From NCBI GenBank assembly GCA_022457065.1, contig JAJGBQ010000001.1:1922001-1986000 (forward strand): a stretch of 64,000 bases of DNA. The letters are read 5' to 3'. The position numbers and the translations under genes are program-made. Source of the DNA: Curvularia sp. ZM96 (Eukaryota; Ascomycota; Dothideomycetes; Pleosporales; Pleosporaceae). Under the pieces are notes generated by a model. It worked only from the letters and a program-made list of their open reading frames with translations. It was not told the origin of the DNA and did not search any database. Below, in pieces: positions 23,832-33,660 of the stretch (positions are counted from its first letter, which is position 1; the number at the start of each line of letters is the position of its first letter).

Positions 23832-26270
23832 TCAACCCTGCTGCATGGCCTTCGCCGCGGTTAGGCGATCTAACCACACATTTCTCTCGTTCATGCTATA
23901 CAAGCCCAGCAGTGTCGGTTTGCCATCGGGAATCTTCTTCTGGACAACAATGATATATCTAACGGCAGATTAGCAAGTGTACATCGTATTGGATTGGCTT
24001 TTGGTGCTTACACTATTGAGCCTCTTTTGATCTGATCCAGCATGCCGGCTTTCTGAGAGTACTTACCATCAGCAGGCAGCGAGAATTCTACGTCGACAAG
24101 TGGTATCGGCCTTTCGGTGACTAATATTTCATTTTCGCTGTTCTTTTTTGTTTTACCCCAGAGAAAGTAGTGGTCGAAGAGCACAGCATGAACTGGAATC
24201 CAAGCTCCTTGACCCTTGTGCTTGAACGCCATGCCACTTTGGTGCTTGACTCGGCGAACAGGCTCATTGAGACAAAGCATGGAAAGCGTACTCGTATCCA
24301 CACTCAGTCGCTGCGAGATATTCTGGATGTCTTCTCGACCCTGGGATTCCTCGAGTATGACAAAAATCGATGCAACAGATCGGTTTACTGCCTGCAAAGT
24401 ACGTTTTAACCGCTCAACCTGTTGACCTGCCTCTGGCCCACTGAGTGTCTCGGCAATAGCAAGAAGCTTCTCCAAGCTATCAACATAGGATTGCAGCTGC
24501 GTCCCCGGCAGCTTAAGGTAGTCTTCCCAGCTCTTACCAAACCATGTAATGCTCAGGCCAAGCGTGTTTACAAAAGAGGTAAACCTGACATCCTTGCTCT
24601 GAGCTTCCCGCAGGGACGACACAGCATGAGGCATTTTCCAGGCATATGCTTGATGCAATTGCTGGCTCTTTGCTATCCAGTCCTCAAAAACACACGGATT
24701 GCACACTGCGGCGCTGTTTCCAGAGAGCTCTTGGTCCAACACTTGAAGCAGATGCTGTTGGTGAGAGTTGGCAATCTGCTCGCCCACTAATATTGCGTCC
24801 AAGTGCTCTTCTAGAACAGGCCACTGCTTTACAACATTCTCGTAGAACATTCTCTTTAGCTTCAACATGCGGTCGACAAACTTTCTTTCTGCATCTACCA
24901 GAGACTTCCAGATTGCGTGCATCTCCGGGTTGTTAAATGAAGCACCCATGCCACTCAGAGTCCGGTAGGGTACCCTGTTCGCAGACGGTAGTGGTTTGCG
25001 AATAGGTCGAGCAGATAAGTTTGGGGTTGAGGTTGAGGCTCCGTAAGAAGTATAGGATGACACTACCGATACTTGAGAGAACATGGATGGTGCACCGGAA
25101 ATGGAAGTCGTATCATCAGACGACATTGTGCGCACTCTGGACATCGAAACTTCAGGGTATATATACTGCTCACTCGGGCGGCGAGGAGATAATGCTGGCC
25201 AGGGTTTTACTTCGATCACCTCGGGCCCTTCATTGTAAGATTGCGGCAATGAAGCCGTTAGTTCCTTTTGATTTGAGTTGTCAGTGCCATTAGGGGCCGA
25301 ATGTGACTGGAGATTTGTAGACGTGGTTGGAGGCATATAGGCAAGCAGATCGCGCTCCAGAGTGTCAAACGTGTCTTCATGCTCACTCGTATTCGCGGCT
25401 TTGGATGTATAGTCTGACTTGGCATCAGATTCCGATACGACTATTGTGGCATCTTCACGCAGTGATTCGGTCTTCAAGCTATCGGGTAACTCGGACTTGC
25501 TGCGCGAGTTAGAAAGGGCCATCGCCATAGCCCGTCGATACGCTTTGGAATCGACAATGTCATTGTCAAATGCGAACTCTGTGTCCTTGCCCATCCACGT
25601 ACTTTCTGCATCGTCGGCATCTCCAATCGGGTGGTTAAATAGAGATTCCGGTACTCTGATCTTCGGATGCGACTGTCGTAGCGTCTTCGTCCGCTTGACA
25701 GCCTGCTCCAGCACCACGCTATTCTCCTGCACCAACCTCTTGATATCCGTAATCGACTCCATCTGCAGTCCCTGCAACAACAGAATGAGTCCGGACTGTT
25801 GACCCCGAATCTGTGTCAGCAACTCCTTAAATGTATCCTCCTTCCACAGAAACTTTGCACGGCTTTTGAAATTAAGGTCGTTCGTGGCGGCCTTGAGCGC
25901 TAATTCGCGCACCTCCTCTTCTAGACACACATACACGATGCGACAGCCCGTGAGGGCGCGATCAAACGTCTCCAGTAACTCTGGCTTCTTGCGCAACATG
26001 CCATTTTCCAGCAAGATCTGCACCTGGGAGAGCGAGGCAGCGATGACTTGGGACTCTGTGTAGATGGCTGTGATGAGGACGGAGGCCTCTTTGTATTTGA
26101 TGCGGAGATCATAGAGTTTCTGCGCTGAATCAACGCATGTTGTCAATGCTGCTACCTAAAAGTATGAAGATCAGTGTCTGGGCGTGTTCTCTTGGAGGTC
26201 ATATAGGTAACGCCAAGGGCTGCTTGACGACGCGGTGACATACGACACTGAACACAGCTGAGACCTCCAT
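23832..26270 (-). CDS. Divergent RhoGEF (DH-PH) protein with helical N-terminal domain
   Basis: Exons 26270-26244, 26155-24012 and 23958-23832 encode 765 residues. The tiny first exon encodes nine residues (MEVSAVFSV) and joins VAALTTCVDSAQKLYDL. That N-terminal helical segment, with coiled helices to about residue 170, resembles the HeLo-like/STAND-type N-terminal domain of fungi; this is an inference from pattern. A Ser/Thr-rich linker follows. Residues about 410-620 read as a Dbl-homology domain: MHAIWKSLVDAERKFVDRML matches conserved region 1 and YLKLPGTQLQSYVDSLEKLL stands where CR3 should be. The PQRxxRY signature of CR3 is missing. Residues about 645-760 form a PH-like domain ending NERNVWLDRLTAAK. 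It probably activates a Rho/Cdc42 GTPase or is a degenerate scaffold. Confidence 0.75.
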
Positions 26271-26954
26271 TAGTCACTTTGGGAGAAGGCGCAGCACAGA
26301 GTTGGTCATCAATCGCTGTGATGCTACAAAAAAATCGAGGAAAAAAACGAAGGTGTTGGAAAGCGCAGAGGCCAGAGATTCAAGAAGGATTCTCCTTCCA
26401 ACCCCATCTTAATCCTGCGGCTGAAGAGGCGTCGATGCACAGATCTCACACGTGACATCCGCAGTTTTAGGGTTCCATGACTTGCAGAAAGATATGTGCC
26501 GGTAAACTAGGTCTCAGATGGAAAAGCCAATGAGTAAAATATCCGTATAGTCTGATGGTGGCTGATGGAGGCTGATCACAGGGCCTTTTAGGTCTGTTCT
26601 CAGCCCCCGCCTCCATGGCGGTGGTTTTCTGTGCAACATAAAGATAAATTTATCAGCAATGCCTCACTTGGTGCGCTAATTGGAATTCATGGTGGTTCAT
26701 TCTTATTCTGTTCGCTGTGATGCCTAGATGTGATTGGGATGCTGGGCAAAGACCGCCAGATGAAAGGAAGCAGCTTGCCCCCTCGATGTCAAGTCCTTTT
26801 GATACGCTTGTGACAAGCCTTCAGTGTGGCTTCTTGGTGTTTTATTTGCTGAGTAGCAAAGGAAATCTGACGTTCCTGCTCGCGTGAAAAGAGTGATTGA
26901 CTCGTATCGCTTCAGCCCAGCTGCGTCGTGTCACGGGACTACGCTTGTTACTGC
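26271..26954. other. Intergenic: RhoGEF promoter and phosducin-like 3' flank
   Basis: The gap is 680 bp. It contains a short repetitive stretch with GGCTGATGG-like words near 26550-26580. No gene is supported. Confidence 0.55.
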
Positions 26955-27631
26955 TCAGTCCCAGTCTTCGTCCTCATCATCTTGCTCCTTCGCTTTGCCA
27001 CGCTGCAGCCGCTGCCTCTCGTCCTCTTCGTTGACCTTGTTTCTTGCAAGAACGTTTGCTCGAATAAGTCGAGCTTCCAGGTCTCGAGTCGTAAAGGTAT
27101 GCTCGGTGTGGCCAAGCCCTTCGAATCCAATGATGCGATCAGCCCCTACGCCGTCGATGAAAGCAATAACACATGGAAGTACTTGAATGCCCAGGCGAGT
27201 GACGAGAAAAGGACAGTTCTCGACATTGATTTTGAGGAACCGGGCCTCGTAGTGAGAAGGAGCCAGGGACTGTTCTGGTTTTAGCATCCTTTTCTCACTG
27301 CAGCAGGAGGTCTTGTTACCTCAAGGTGCGTATCCATGATGCGGCAGCGATTGAAGTCTGGCTTGAAAAAGTGCACCACGCACAGCTTGGTGCTTGTGGT
27401 AATGTCCATCAACGCCTTTTCATCCTTGATCTCGGTGTACCTCCCATGGTCGCTCTCTTTGAGCCGTCGTGCCCTGTCATACTCTTGATGCAATTGCTGA
27501 AGGCGCTGCTCACGGAAAGCGTCGAGCTCGTCGTCATCTTCTAGAGATGCAATGAGTGCGTCCTCGTCTGAGTCATCCTCTCGCGCGGCCCGATCCACGA
27601 GCGAAGCAACTTTTGGGTCTAGAGAGGTCAT
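26955..27631 (-). CDS. PLP1: Phosducin-like / thioredoxin-fold protein (Plp1, TXNDC9 family)
   Basis: Plp1 proteins assist the CCT chaperonin in folding tubulin and actin and act in the cytosol. Exons 27631-27320 and 27269-26955 encode 208 residues. The start ATG is at 27631; the in-frame upstream codons lack an ATG. An acidic N-terminal helix (EDDSDEDALIASLEDDDELD) leads to the family's EQRLQQLHQEYDRA helix. The thioredoxin fold follows with HFFKPDFNRCRIMDTHLE, where the redox CxxC is reduced to a single Cys as expected for this family. Then come FLKINVENCPFLVTRL and VLPCVIAFIDG. The C-terminus is acidic (EDEDWD). The intron falls exactly between MDTHLE and SLAPSHY; its donor is the weaker GTAACA. 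Confidence 0.93.
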
Positions 27632-28236
27632 TTCGGAAATTGTCAAAGGTCGCTTGCAGCGCACGATTAGGGGAAAGAAAGCAGCGCTCCGATAAGGAGA
27701 GTCACGTGGCGATAACTTGCCCCAGTGAAGATCATCCGTGAACCCCAGCACAGCGAGGTCTTGCTGTCAATGCAGCGCGGGATACTGATCGCGATAATAG
27801 TTTGGATCTTTCGCTGAATATACGAGATGCAGTCGGTTCAGCGGTCAAATATAGAAGCGGATGCATGTCCCAATGCAGCGTCGCGGTGCTGACATGTATT
27901 TTTCTCGTGTTCAAAGGCGGTCTAGTGGCAATTGAAATTACCGCTGCTGCACACCAACGACTCCAAGCCAGGGGAGACGCATCGCTGCGACCCACCCCAT
28001 TCGCGTCCCTGCGCCATCCTTCTTGCAACGCTCAGCTTCTTCCTCCTGGTCCCACACTCTTACTCTCTCTTCACTTCTTTGCTTCTTTCCCTCCCTTAAC
28101 CCCCACACGCCCTTCGTTTGGAGCCGCACAGTCACAACTACACAGCTGTCCTTATCACATAGACGGCTCTGTCGTTGCTGCATACCACAACCATACACGC
28201 TCGATCGTTGTGTGAACACACTACCTCTCCTTCACC
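27632..28236. other. Divergent promoter region, PLP1 / VRG4
   Basis: The region is 605 bp between two divergent starts. The part next to the transporter is pyrimidine-rich, a common feature around fungal transcription starts. No additional gene is seen. Confidence 0.6.
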
Positions 28237-29539
28237 ATGTCCGACGATAAGAAAAGCGACGACTACAGAGTCGACATGCCCTCGGGCAAGGAGTTCCGCG
28301 CACCCTCGCCGCTGCAGCGCGCATCCACTTCCCACCGGGGCGGCGGCGCATCGATAACGGAGAACCCGGTGGCTGCTATTCTGGCCTACTGTGGTTCTTC
28401 CATCCTGATGACTGTTACCAACAAATACGTCCTTTCCGGCGTCGACTTTAATCTCCCCTTCTTCCTTCTCGCGGTGCAGGTACGTAAATTTCCACAGTCG
28501 TAGGATATGGCCCCATTTGACACAACACAGTCCATTGTTTGCGTTGCAGCCATCTCGACATGCAAAGCCGCTGGTGTCATCACCTACCGAGACTTCAACA
28601 GCGATGAAGCGAAGAAATGTACGTCTAGAATGCCTCCGAGTCTGAAATTGGTCTAACAACACCAGGGTTTCCCATCTCCCTTCTCTTGATAGGAATGATC
28701 TACACGAGCACCTGGGCCCTCAAGTTCCTCTCAATCCCCGTCTATACTATTTTCAAGAACCTGACCATTATTCTGATCGCATACGGAGAGGTCCTCTGGT
28801 TCGGTGGTGCGGTTACGCCCATGGCTCTCTTTTCTTTCGGATTGATGGTCTTCAGCTCCGTCATTGCGGCTTGGGCAGACATTCAGCACGCTTTGTCTAG
28901 CATGGGCTCGGCCTCGAGTGCATCCACCGATGCCATGTCCACTTTGCATGCTGGTTACCTTTGGATGATGTTCAACTGCTTGTGCACGGCCACCTATGTT
29001 TTGGGCATGCGCAAGCGCATCAAGCTCACCAACTTCAAGGACTTTGACAGTGAGTTCGCCGTGGTTTCCTACTACCAGCTTTGTGCTAATTTTAAACAGC
29101 CATGTACTACAACAACCTCCTCACCATTCCGATCCTGCTTGTTGCGTCTATTCTCGTTGAGGATTGGTCCTCCGCGAACATTCAGAAAAACTTCCCTCCC
29201 AACCAGCGCAACACCGTAGTGATGGTCATGATCATCTCCGGTCTCTCCACGGTTTTCATCTCATACACTTCCGCCTGGGCTGTCCGTGTTACATCCTCCA
29301 CCACATACTCCATGGTTGGCGCACTGAACAAGCTCCCTATCGCTCTCAGTGGTCTCATCTTCTTCGATGCTCCTGTTACTTTCGGCAGCGTCTCCGCCAT
29401 TTTCGTTGGTTTTATTAGTGGTCTGGTCTATGCGCTCGCCAAGATTCGACAAAACAGCCAGCCCAAGACGGTCCTCCCCACCACCAACATCCCGCTTAGC
29501 GCCAGCAGCAGGAGCATGCAGGACAGCCTGAAGTCATAA
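28237..29539 (+). CDS. VRG4: GDP-mannose transporter (Golgi)
   Basis: This Golgi antiporter exchanges cytosolic GDP-mannose for GMP and feeds mannosylation of proteins and lipids. Exons 28237-28479, 28531-28618, 28666-29049 and 29100-29539 give 384 residues. A cytosolic N-tail of about 45 residues is followed by roughly ten hydrophobic segments of the drug/metabolite transporter fold. The signature FKNLTIILIAYGE and the GDP-mannose recognition motif GALNKLPIALSG are both intact. The introns are 50, 47 and 50 nt, with branch-like TCTAAC before exon 3. The C-terminal tail is short, Ser-rich and cytosolic (SASSRSMQDSLKS). The gene is usually essential in fungi and is called gmtA in Aspergillus. 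Confidence 0.97.
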
Positions 29540-29975
29540 AGACCACACGAGTCGTGCAAGCCGTTGGACGAACCCAACCGAACATACATGGCATGAAGGA
29601 AAATGACTCTCGTTCATCTGTTTCTGTGGCATTTTGCAAGGGTTTGAATGCAGAGCATGTCTTATTCCACTTCCATATCAGCACTTTGACTGAGCGGGAG
29701 TTTTAGTTTCTTTGGTATTTTCTTGTACCTTTTGTGCCTTGGGGCATATTACCTATAACATTTAACATATTAGATCAGGCTCGGCGTTCCGGATCGAGGC
29801 AGCGAGCTATGACGTCCAAGAGAATGAGAGTAAACGAGGAGCGAATCGATGTTTTAGTGCTTTACCGAACCACATTTTAGACTTATTCTATTACTTAACT
29901 TGTCATCGAGACGCTTGTTCCACTTCCATCGCCATCAATCTGATTATGTTGCAAGAAAAGAAAAACTAGTAAAAC
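29540..29975. other. Convergent 3' flanks, VRG4 / hypothetical gene
   Basis: The region is 436 bp and AT-richer than its surroundings, as expected for two facing 3' UTRs. Nothing else was noted. Confidence 0.6.
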
Positions 29976-30836
29976 TCACTCTCTGATCTCCCATGCCCTC
30001 CCCATCTCCCTTTCCCACGCCCTGAACCCGCGCCTTCCCCTCACATGACCACTCGCTCCTACTTCCACGCCGATCCTAACCTCCACCTCCCCTCTGTCAT
30101 TAACTACATACCTCCCCCCTTGTTCCACCACCTCACTCATCCGACACCCAGACGCAGGCTCCTGCCACTCGCCCCTCAACCTCACACAAGCCCTCACCTC
30201 AGAACACGGTACAGCCTGCACCAGCTGCCTCACCACCTCGTGGAAGCGCATGTCGCCCGCCACAGTCACATGCAGCGTATGCGTACCCGACGGAGTCGAG
30301 ATACGGACATGCAGCGGCGTCATGTCACATGGCAAGATCAGCACAGACGACGACGTATGTGTAGCAGGTAGATTAGCAAACGTCTGATGTGCTAGCGTTA
30401 GTGTGGTGCGGTGGAACGGCGCGATGAGATTTTTATGGTGGTTGTTGTAGTCGTCGTTGTACTTGTTGTGTTTGTCTTCTTTGCTGTGTCTGACACGCAA
30501 GTACTCTTTGGTATGTGACGCGAATCTAGAACTCGAATCCGAGTCTGAGGACGTGTGGTGGAATGCGTCGTCGGAGTTCTCTGTGGAGTCTGGGTCGGAC
30601 GAAGAGCTGGGCGAGAAGTCGGAATAGAATGCGTGCTCGTGATGTAGGCGATGCTGATGGTGGTTGTGGTTGTGGTTGTGGATGTGAGGCACCGCATGCT
30701 GGGCGTGACGTCCTCGGGGTAGATGTGTCGGTAACGGTATGCGAGATGGGTCTGCGACATTGTAGTTTGCGTGAGTGAAGACGGGTGGGAGATGTAGGTG
30801 GTGAAAGGGATGGCTGTCAAATAAGGGGCCAAACAT
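29976..30836 (-). CDS. Hypothetical protein, His/Asn/Ser-rich with ubiquitin-like C-terminal region
   Basis: This is a single-exon gene of 286 residues with ATG at 30836. I do not recognise the family. Residues 1-75 are rich in His, Pro and Asn, with an alternating HNHNHNH stretch near residue 53. Residues 75-130 are Ser/Asp-rich and likely disordered. From about residue 172 the pattern becomes ordered: LHVRISTPSG and THTLHVTVAG look like a beta hairpin, RFHEVVRQLVQAV a helix, ACVRLRGEW a strand, MSEVVEQGG a turn and VEVRIGVEV a last strand. This order matches a ubiquitin-like beta-grasp fold; that is inference. The His-rich part could bind metal. The C-terminus is basic (HVRGRRGFRAWEREMGR). 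No signal peptide or membrane helix is seen. Confidence 0.7.
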   Translation of the reverse strand: MFGPLFDSHPFHHLHLPPVFTHANYNVADPSRIPLPTHLPRGRHAQHAVPHIHNHNHNHHQHRLHHEHAFYSDFSPSSSSDPDSTENSDDAFHHTSSDSDSSSRFASHTKEYLRVRHSKEDKHNKYNDDYNNHHKNLIAPFHRTTLTLAHQTFANLPATHTSSSVLILPCDMTPLHVRISTPSGTHTLHVTVAGDMRFHEVVRQLVQAVPCSEVRACVRLRGEWQEPASGCRMSEVVEQGGRYVVNDRGEVEVRIGVEVGASGHVRGRRGFRAWEREMGRAWEIRE

Positions 30837-31635
30837 TCTTTGGTTCTTTCTTTTCTTCTCTGGTTATTCACAGCGTGATCAAGACAAAAGAAAGTGTGAG
30901 AAAAAAGTGATTGTTTTTTAGTGAGATGTGTGATCCTCAAACTGTTGAAGAGCAGAAGAGCAGAGCAGTATGTAAAGGGGGAGATAAGATTGTCACAGAT
31001 TCGACATGTGCTGGCTGTTACGCTTAATATCCTTTTCTTCCCGCCTAGGAATCAAGCGCTGTCGTTTGACTTGGGAAACCGAAAGCCGGGAGGACACATA
31101 CTCGGTGCGACCAAAACTCGGAATTTGAGCGGGTTCGTGTGAGCTACGATAACACTAGCCTGTAAGCTCTGTGAGCGTGACCCCCGTATGTTTGCTTGAG
31201 TAGCATGGCCTTCGCTTGCACGCTTGTGTGTGATTGAAGTTTCTGCGGCTCAATCGCTTTCTTACAGAAAGGCAGAGCTTTCATGACAGTAGAGGCAAAG
31301 CAAGCCAAATTTCCCTGCTACTCTGTAACATTGACTTGAGCGTGTTACTACATACCACGAAAACAAAAAAGAAAAAAGACATAGCCATCAACACCGTTCC
31401 TGCACACGCCTAACCAAAGAGAGTGAAGATCCTTCTTCTGATATCCCGAATTCTCAACAAAGGAAGTGTGTTCTTCGGAATCAGACAGCTCATAGAAGCT
31501 GAGCAGAACTGGCAGTGGTTTTCCAGGCTTTTGCGGTTCGTCACGTCTGTCGTACGTTTCGCACGCTCGTATATCGACTCGCTAAGCCGCCGGTTTGAGC
31601 CCGTCTGCCCGGGCGCTTCCGGAACAACAAGACCT
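30837..31635. other. Intergenic: hypothetical gene promoter and H2A.Z 3' flank
   Basis: The region is 0.8 kb. No coding frame is supported. Confidence 0.55.
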
Positions 31636-32226
31636 CTACGACTCACCAGCCTTGGCAACGCCACTCTTCTTCTTCTGCTCTACCTTGAGCAACAGGGCGC
31701 GGTTAATATGCGGCAGGACACCTCCGAAGGCAATGGTGGCACGGATAAGCGTGTCGAGTTCCTCATCACCTCGGATGGCGAGTTGTAGATGGCGTGGCGT
31801 AATACGTTTGACCTTAAGGTCCTTGGCGGCGTTGCCTGCAAGCTCGAGCACCTCAGCAGTCAGGTATTCAAGAACGGCGGTCAGATAGATGCTAGCTTTG
31901 GCGCCGATGCGCGTCTTTTGTCGCGTGAGATTCCGAAGGTGACGCTTTATGCGACCGCATGGGAACTGTAGAGAGGGATTGATGTCAGCGCGTCGGCCCT
32001 GTGCGCAAGCTGTCGAGGCATAGGCGGGGTCCTATGGGGTGATGACGCGTGTTGGGCAGCTACTTACTTGGAGACCAGCTTTGGCGGAGTGCGATTTTGG
32101 TGTCTTGACTTGTGAATCGCCTTTTCCTCCCGTCTTGCCTCCTGTCTTTCCTAAAGCCTTTGTCAGCTCTTGGGGTGTCGCAGGGCGTGCAGCGGGTCAG
32201 CGCGTACCTTTGCCGCCGCCAGCCAT
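31636..32226 (-). CDS. HTZ1: Histone variant H2A.Z
   Basis: H2A.Z replaces H2A in nucleosomes flanking promoters and is deposited by SWR1. Exons 32226-32208, 32150-32068 and 31965-31636 encode 143 residues. The N-tail has Lys in Gly-rich context (GGGKGKTGGKTGGKG), the sites normally acetylated. Residues of the core read SHSAKAGLQFPCGRIKRHLR, AKASIYLTAVLEYLTAEVLELAGNAA across the fold, and ITPRHLQLAIRGDEELDTLI. The variant-specific docking region GGVLPHINRALLLK identifies H2A.Z rather than H2A. The conserved intron after LQ interrupts the start of the fold. A GTGAGT string lies five codons before the stop end (31646-31641), so an alternative spliced C-terminus cannot be excluded. Confidence 0.95.
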
Positions 32227-33660
32227 GTCTGGTGATTTATCCTGGGTTGATATTGGGTTCGATAGTATGTGCGAAAGTGCGCGACCGTGTTGACGGAGAC
32301 TGTGAGGGGATCGAGTGTGGTGGTGGTTGGCGGGAGGTGGGGTGAATGTGGTAAAGTCTTGCCGTGGGAAGGTTCCAATGTTGTGACAAGGTCGTAGCGT
32401 CGAGCGCCTTTGTACCAATCGGGAAGGCTGGACTTGGCATGAACGAAGTAAGGCACCGGTATCTGATCACCGGACCACGCGCGAAATAGTCGACTGTTCC
32501 ACAATCAGATGGGCTCTTTCCTGGCTCTTTCGATGATTAGATGCGTCATATTGTCCGTTGGTCGTGGTGGAGGGGGTGGGCTGCTGGTATAGGTGCGCTG
32601 CGCAGGGCCGGGCCTAACACAAGATTAAGCAAAAGCGATGTGGATGCTGGACACACCCAGAACAGAGACTATGGGAATATAATCAGGAAGTGGCTTGTGA
32701 AAGAAGGGGTAAAAGGATGTTTGCGAAGCCAATCGAGTGGAATGGAATATCCCAGTGTTTGGCATCGCTCGCATCAGAGGCTGGAGTTCAATGTGCCTTT
32801 CTGGTCTGGTCTGGTGTCACACCTGAATAGAGGGTGCGTAAATCATCTCACAGCAAGTATCAACTGGCGCTCATGTTAGTGATATACTCAGATCGAAGGC
32901 GCAGCAGCTGAGGGGAAAGCACAGCGTATGCAGTGCTAAATGACGTAACATGTGAATACGCAACTGGAAAAAGACATTGGGTCAAGCCATAACAGAAGAT
33001 GATACAAATTTGAAAGAATACAAAAAAAAGATAGAGAGATAGAGAGAGGGAACCTACAGATAATGCAGCGGGCTCTAGATTCTGCTATAGGTGATGGTCA
33101 GTAGATACTGGTGCCGGTTTGGGACAGGCGAGCATGTCTGGGAGGGCAGTGTTTGGCCTTTTTAAGCAGCTCATTGCGGTCGTACAGGCCGTCAATCACC
33201 AGAAAAGACGTAGAAGCTCATGTTGAAGAGGTGGGCATCATGCTTGCACCATGTTACGAAAAGGGCCTGGGAACCATGAGGCAGTCCTTGAGACCCTCTG
33301 GCTGTTCGCAGTGATGGTGATAAGGTCCGTGCGCCAGGGTCCCGCCCTCGGCGCTACCACTGCGCGGCACCCTCCCCTGTGCAACGGAATATGTGCACGC
33401 TGCAGCAGCCGTGAGATCCAGCTGCTTGAGCGCATTCTCGCCATAATCCACTGCCCATTTCCGCCTACAGCTCCAGCGCCTGTCTTAATCATCACCCTCC
33501 CCGCCCGCGGCGCTGAGGTCGGAGCCCTGAGGCCAGATTCCTCTGCCAGCGACACGTCGACCGCGCTCTTGCCGACCCCCCGACGCCGCATGCCAACTCC
33601 AACTCTGACCCTCACAGACTGCAAAGTGCGCCGCCACAGGATCCCCCGTACACATCGGCC
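32227..33660. other. Divergent intergenic region, H2A.Z / striatin
   Basis: The region is 1.4 kb. It contains a CCAAT at about 32414, a short GATAGAGA repeat near 33030-33048, and a GC-rich segment before the striatin start whose open frames (for example 33251-33688) are probably 5' UTR. No gene is supported. Confidence 0.55.
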
